NCBI RefSeq assembly: GCF_001553565.1
Contig: NZ_CP014228.1
Span: forward strand, 682,001 to 746,000
Direction of reading: 5' to 3'
DNA: 64,000 nucleotides
Source of the DNA: Actinomyces radicidentis
Lineage (GTDB): Bacteria > Actinomycetota > Actinomycetes > Actinomycetales > Actinomycetaceae
Shown: positions 61,620-64,000 of the stretch, in pieces
Layout of the letters: every line of letters starts with the position of its first letter
How positions within the stretch are numbered: the first letter of the stretch is position 1
The notes under the pieces: generated by a model
Databases searched by the model: none
Seen by the model: only the letters and a program-made list of their open reading frames with translations
What the model was told of the DNA's origin: nothing
Translations under genes and position numbers: made by a program

Positions 61620-64000
61620 TCAGAGCGCCTCGACGGAGACGATCCGGTGGACCGCGACCGTCAGCTCCGTCTCACGCACGACGTCGGCCAGACGCACCCG
61701 CCCCGGCTCGACGGCCAGCACCCGCACGCGGCGCTCCTGCACCTTGCCGTCCGGACCGGCCAGGCGGAGCCTGAGCCGCGTGCGGGAGGCCTGGGCCTGC
61801 CGCAGCAGCGCGAGGGCGTGGACCGGGTCCGTCACGGCGCCGGCCGGGGCGCCGGAGACCGCGCGCGCCTCCTCCCCCGCCCGCAGACGCCCCACGAGCG
61901 TCGCGAGCTCACGAGTGGTGGGCCGACGGCGTCGGACCGAGACCTCGCCGCCCGGGCCCGCCGGTTCCGGTGCCGGCGCACCACGACGCGCTCCCGGCAC
62001 GCCGTCGGCTGCCACGAGGAGGCGCCCGGAGGCGTCCTCGAGGACCGGGGCGAGGCCGCCCGCGCGCAGCTCACGCAGGACCTGCCCCGCTGGCGCCGTC
62101 GCGAGGAGGACGCCGGGAGCGACCTCGTCGAGGCCGAGGTCCCGGAGGCGCTCGTCGGCGAGCAGCCCGGCCGCGGTCGCCGGGTCCGGGACTCGCAGCA
62201 CGGAGGCGACCTCGCGGACCCGCACGGCCCCGTGACGCCGGGCGGCGTCGTCGACGAGGGAGGTGAGGGTGGCGGGCAGCGGCGTCGGGCTGAAGCGCCC
62301 GAGGGCCTCGAGGAGCTCCGGGCCGGACCATCCGGCGTCGAGCGCGCCGCGGACGGACTCCGGGGTCAGGCGGACGGTGAGGGCGCCGCCGCGGGACTCG
62401 ACGACGCTCGCGCGCTCGAGAACGGTGGCGAGCTCGGACGAGGGACGGCCGGGGACGATCGCGGTGAGGTCCGACTGGACGAGGAGCATGTCGACCGGGG
62501 CGGGCAGGTCCGCGGCGAGGGCGTCCTCGAGGGCGGAGAGGAGCTCGGCCTCGGTGGCGGGGGCGACGCCATCGGAGCCCGCCGCGGGGCTCCCGGAGGC
62601 GCCGCGGGCCCCGCTCTCACCGCGCAGGGCGACGGCGAGGACACGGCCGCCGCTGGAGAGCGCCCCTCCGGCGGTGACGCCGAGGAGCTCGGCCTCCGCG
62701 AGGACGGCGGTCACCGCGCCCTCCGGGACGGGGCGGCGCAGGCGCGCGTGGGTGAGGGCGGCGCGCACGAACTCCGGGGTCACGGCCGTCCCCTCGGGCA
62801 GGGCGTCGAGGAGCAGCAGGACCCGACGGCGCAGGGCGGCGGCCCAGGAGGCCTCGACGTCGGCGCCGAGGACGGGCCGCAGGGAGCCGTCGTCGTTCCG
62901 GGTGCCGACGAGCCACGGAGTGCGGGCACTCACCGCCCAGCCGGCGGCCAGCGGCGCCCAGCGCTCGGGGAGCTCGGCGGCGCGCCAGGCGCGGGCGGTC
63001 GAGGCGGGCACCCAGGTGGCGCCGGCCTCGTCGAGCCCGAGGAGCCGGGACGCGGCGACCATCTCGATGAGGCTCGCCGCGACGGGCGCCTCGAGGTCGA
63101 GGGCGCCGGCCGTGCGGGCGAGGACGCGCACGCCCACCCCGCCGGTGCGCAGGATGGCGCCGCCCTCGCGGCCCCACTCGTCGAGGAGCGCGCCCGTGAG
63201 GCGGACGACCTCCTCGGCCAGGCGCGCCGCCTCCGCGGCGACAGCAGCCGGGTCGACGACGTCGAGACCGGAGGGGTCCGGGGCGGCGAGGGACTCGCGC
63301 AGGAGGCGGCCACCCCGGAGGGCCAGGCCGACCTCGCGGGGCAGGACGAGGCGGGTGCGGCCGGAGGCGTCCGAGTCGCGCTCGAGCCAGCCGCGCTCGA
63401 GGAGCTCGGCGGCGCCGGGGGCGCGGCCGCCCGCACGGACCGTGCCGACCGGCGGGCCCCAGGTGAGGACGCGGAGCATCGCGAGCGCGGGCTCGGAGAG
63501 GGGCGCGCTGTCCACGAGGGCGCCCAAGGGGGCGTCGGCGGGTGCGTGGGCCTGCGTGGTCCCGCGGTTCTCCAGCTCCTCGAGGCTCGGCGGGAGGCTC
63601 TGAGGCGCCCTCGTGGACACCGGCCCCAGTCCCAGCGGGTGCGGGCCGAGCGCGTCGTCCAGCCCGGCCACCGGCCCCGACTCGACGACCAGCGCGAGGG
63701 AGCGCAGGAGCCCGAGACGGCGGGCGACGTCATCGGCCGGCAGGGCCAGACCGGCGGCGAGCGCGTCGGTGTCCTGCTGGCCCAGCGCGATGACCGCCTC
63801 CGCGACGGCGAGGGTGACGGCGTCCAGGTCCGCGAGCGCCGCCTCCACGCTGGGGCGGGCGCCGGCGCGGGCCGCGAGCGCCGTGAACGAGCCCGACGGC
63901 GGGGCGGCGAGGTCCGGACGCGCGAGGAGGAGGGCTGCGACGTCCTGGTTGGACAGGGAGGTGAGGTGGGCGGCGAGCTCCTCGACGGAGGCGACCGCGG
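61620..64000 (-). CDS. Helicase-conserved-C-terminal-domain-3 protein (5' end outside window)
   Basis: The frame is open from the right edge to 61620, at least 793 residues, so the N-terminus is missing. It starts in ELAAHLTSLSNQDVAALLLARPDLAAPPSGSFTALAARA, the typical N-terminal region of Helicase_C_3 proteins. Winged-helix-like repeats follow, then the C-terminal helicase domain LQSDLTAIVPGRPSSELATVLERASVVESRGGALTVRLTPES. The end has a WYL-like beta-barrel (TRLRLRLAGPDGKVQERRVRVLAVEPGRVRLADV). It lacks Walker motifs. In many actinobacteria such a gene lies next to an XPB helicase, which might be just outside the window. Confidence 0.88.
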   Translation of the reverse strand, partial: AVASVEELAAHLTSLSNQDVAALLLARPDLAAPPSGSFTALAARAGARPSVEAALADLDAVTLAVAEAVIALGQQDTDALAAGLALPADDVARRLGLLRSLALVVESGPVAGLDDALGPHPLGLGPVSTRAPQSLPPSLEELENRGTTQAHAPADAPLGALVDSAPLSEPALAMLRVLTWGPPVGTVRAGGRAPGAAELLERGWLERDSDASGRTRLVLPREVGLALRGGRLLRESLAAPDPSGLDVVDPAAVAAEAARLAEEVVRLTGALLDEWGREGGAILRTGGVGVRVLARTAGALDLEAPVAASLIEMVAASRLLGLDEAGATWVPASTARAWRAAELPERWAPLAAGWAVSARTPWLVGTRNDDGSLRPVLGADVEASWAAALRRRVLLLLDALPEGTAVTPEFVRAALTHARLRRPVPEGAVTAVLAEAELLGVTAGGALSSGGRVLAVALRGESGARGASGSPAAGSDGVAPATEAELLSALEDALAADLPAPVDMLLVQSDLTAIVPGRPSSELATVLERASVVESRGGALTVRLTPESVRGALDAGWSGPELLEALGRFSPTPLPATLTSLVDDAARRHGAVRVREVASVLRVPDPATAAGLLADERLRDLGLDEVAPGVLLATAPAGQVLRELRAGGLAPVLEDASGRLLVAADGVPGARRGAPAPEPAGPGGEVSVRRRRPTTRELATLVGRLRAGEEARAVSGAPAGAVTDPVHALALLRQAQASRTRLRLRLAGPDGKVQERRVRVLAVEPGRVRLADVVRETELTVAVHRIVSVEAL

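Overview
The window is about 70% G+C with actinobacterial codon use, and gene content and order point to a member of Actinomycetaceae (Actinomyces or a close relative). The evidence is a secreted Rpf/G5 protein pair, LAxTG sortase sorting, PMT-type mannosyltransferase, DtxR- and SepX/Glp-type genes, many leaderless promoters, and a 16S-23S-5S operon without spacer tRNAs. The species cannot be named from the sequence alone.

Layout. 1-990: 3' part of a secreted beta-propeller gene. 1.4-7.2 kb: a small surface-glycan cluster (DUF1972 glycosyltransferase, GT4 glycosyltransferase, CDP-alcohol phosphotransferase, WbaP-like priming transferase, TagD-like cytidylyltransferase), suggesting a polyprenyl-linked glycan carrying a polyol phosphate. 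7.4-10.2 kb: a large LuxR-family regulator whose C-terminal HTH is cut off by a frameshift. 10.5-13.8 kb: prs, a uridyltransferase-only glmU, tRNA-Gln, an acyltransferase remnant and a TetR gene. 13.8-15.1 kb: an FrhB-like iron-sulfur protein. 15.1-29.8 kb: an actinobacterial core neighbourhood (ABC-F, ispE, rsmA, two G5 muralytic proteins, tatD, metG, rsmI, pmt) that matches the M. tuberculosis Rv1002c-Rv1011 order, with a paralogous membrane-protein pair and a nicotinamidase inserted. 30.4-36.5 kb: a complete rRNA operon on the minus strand with its promoter, plus tRNA-Ala. 36.5-42.1 kb: SepX/GlpR-like, RimJ-like and gephyrin-like Glp genes (cell-division scaffold), divergent from 5-FCL, an SAF-domain protein and mscL. 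42.3-47.4 kb: a 1,587-residue protein with helicase and nuclease folds that seems to have lost its catalytic motifs, translationally coupled to a small unknown gene. 47.6-53.3 kb: a beta-helix surface protein, tRNA-Arg, a universal stress protein and two NlpC/P60 hydrolases, one behind a c-di-AMP riboswitch. 53.5-64 kb: a DtxR regulator, MFS exporter, purine permease, 2-hydroxyacid dehydrogenase, an unknown polytopic protein, a DUF3027 protein and a helicase-C3-domain protein running off the right edge.

Themes. Cell-wall remodelling recurs: two Rpf/lysozyme-like proteins (one with an MtrA-type direct repeat next to its promoter), two NlpC/P60 endopeptidases (one with a ydaO-type leader), wall-precursor genes and the Glp/SepX set. 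At least eleven genes have a TAnnnT-like hexamer followed by 6-7 bases and then the start codon, which indicates leaderless transcription. Several proteins look like decayed or repurposed enzymes (pseudo-helicase, LuxR ATPase, IspE, GlmU).
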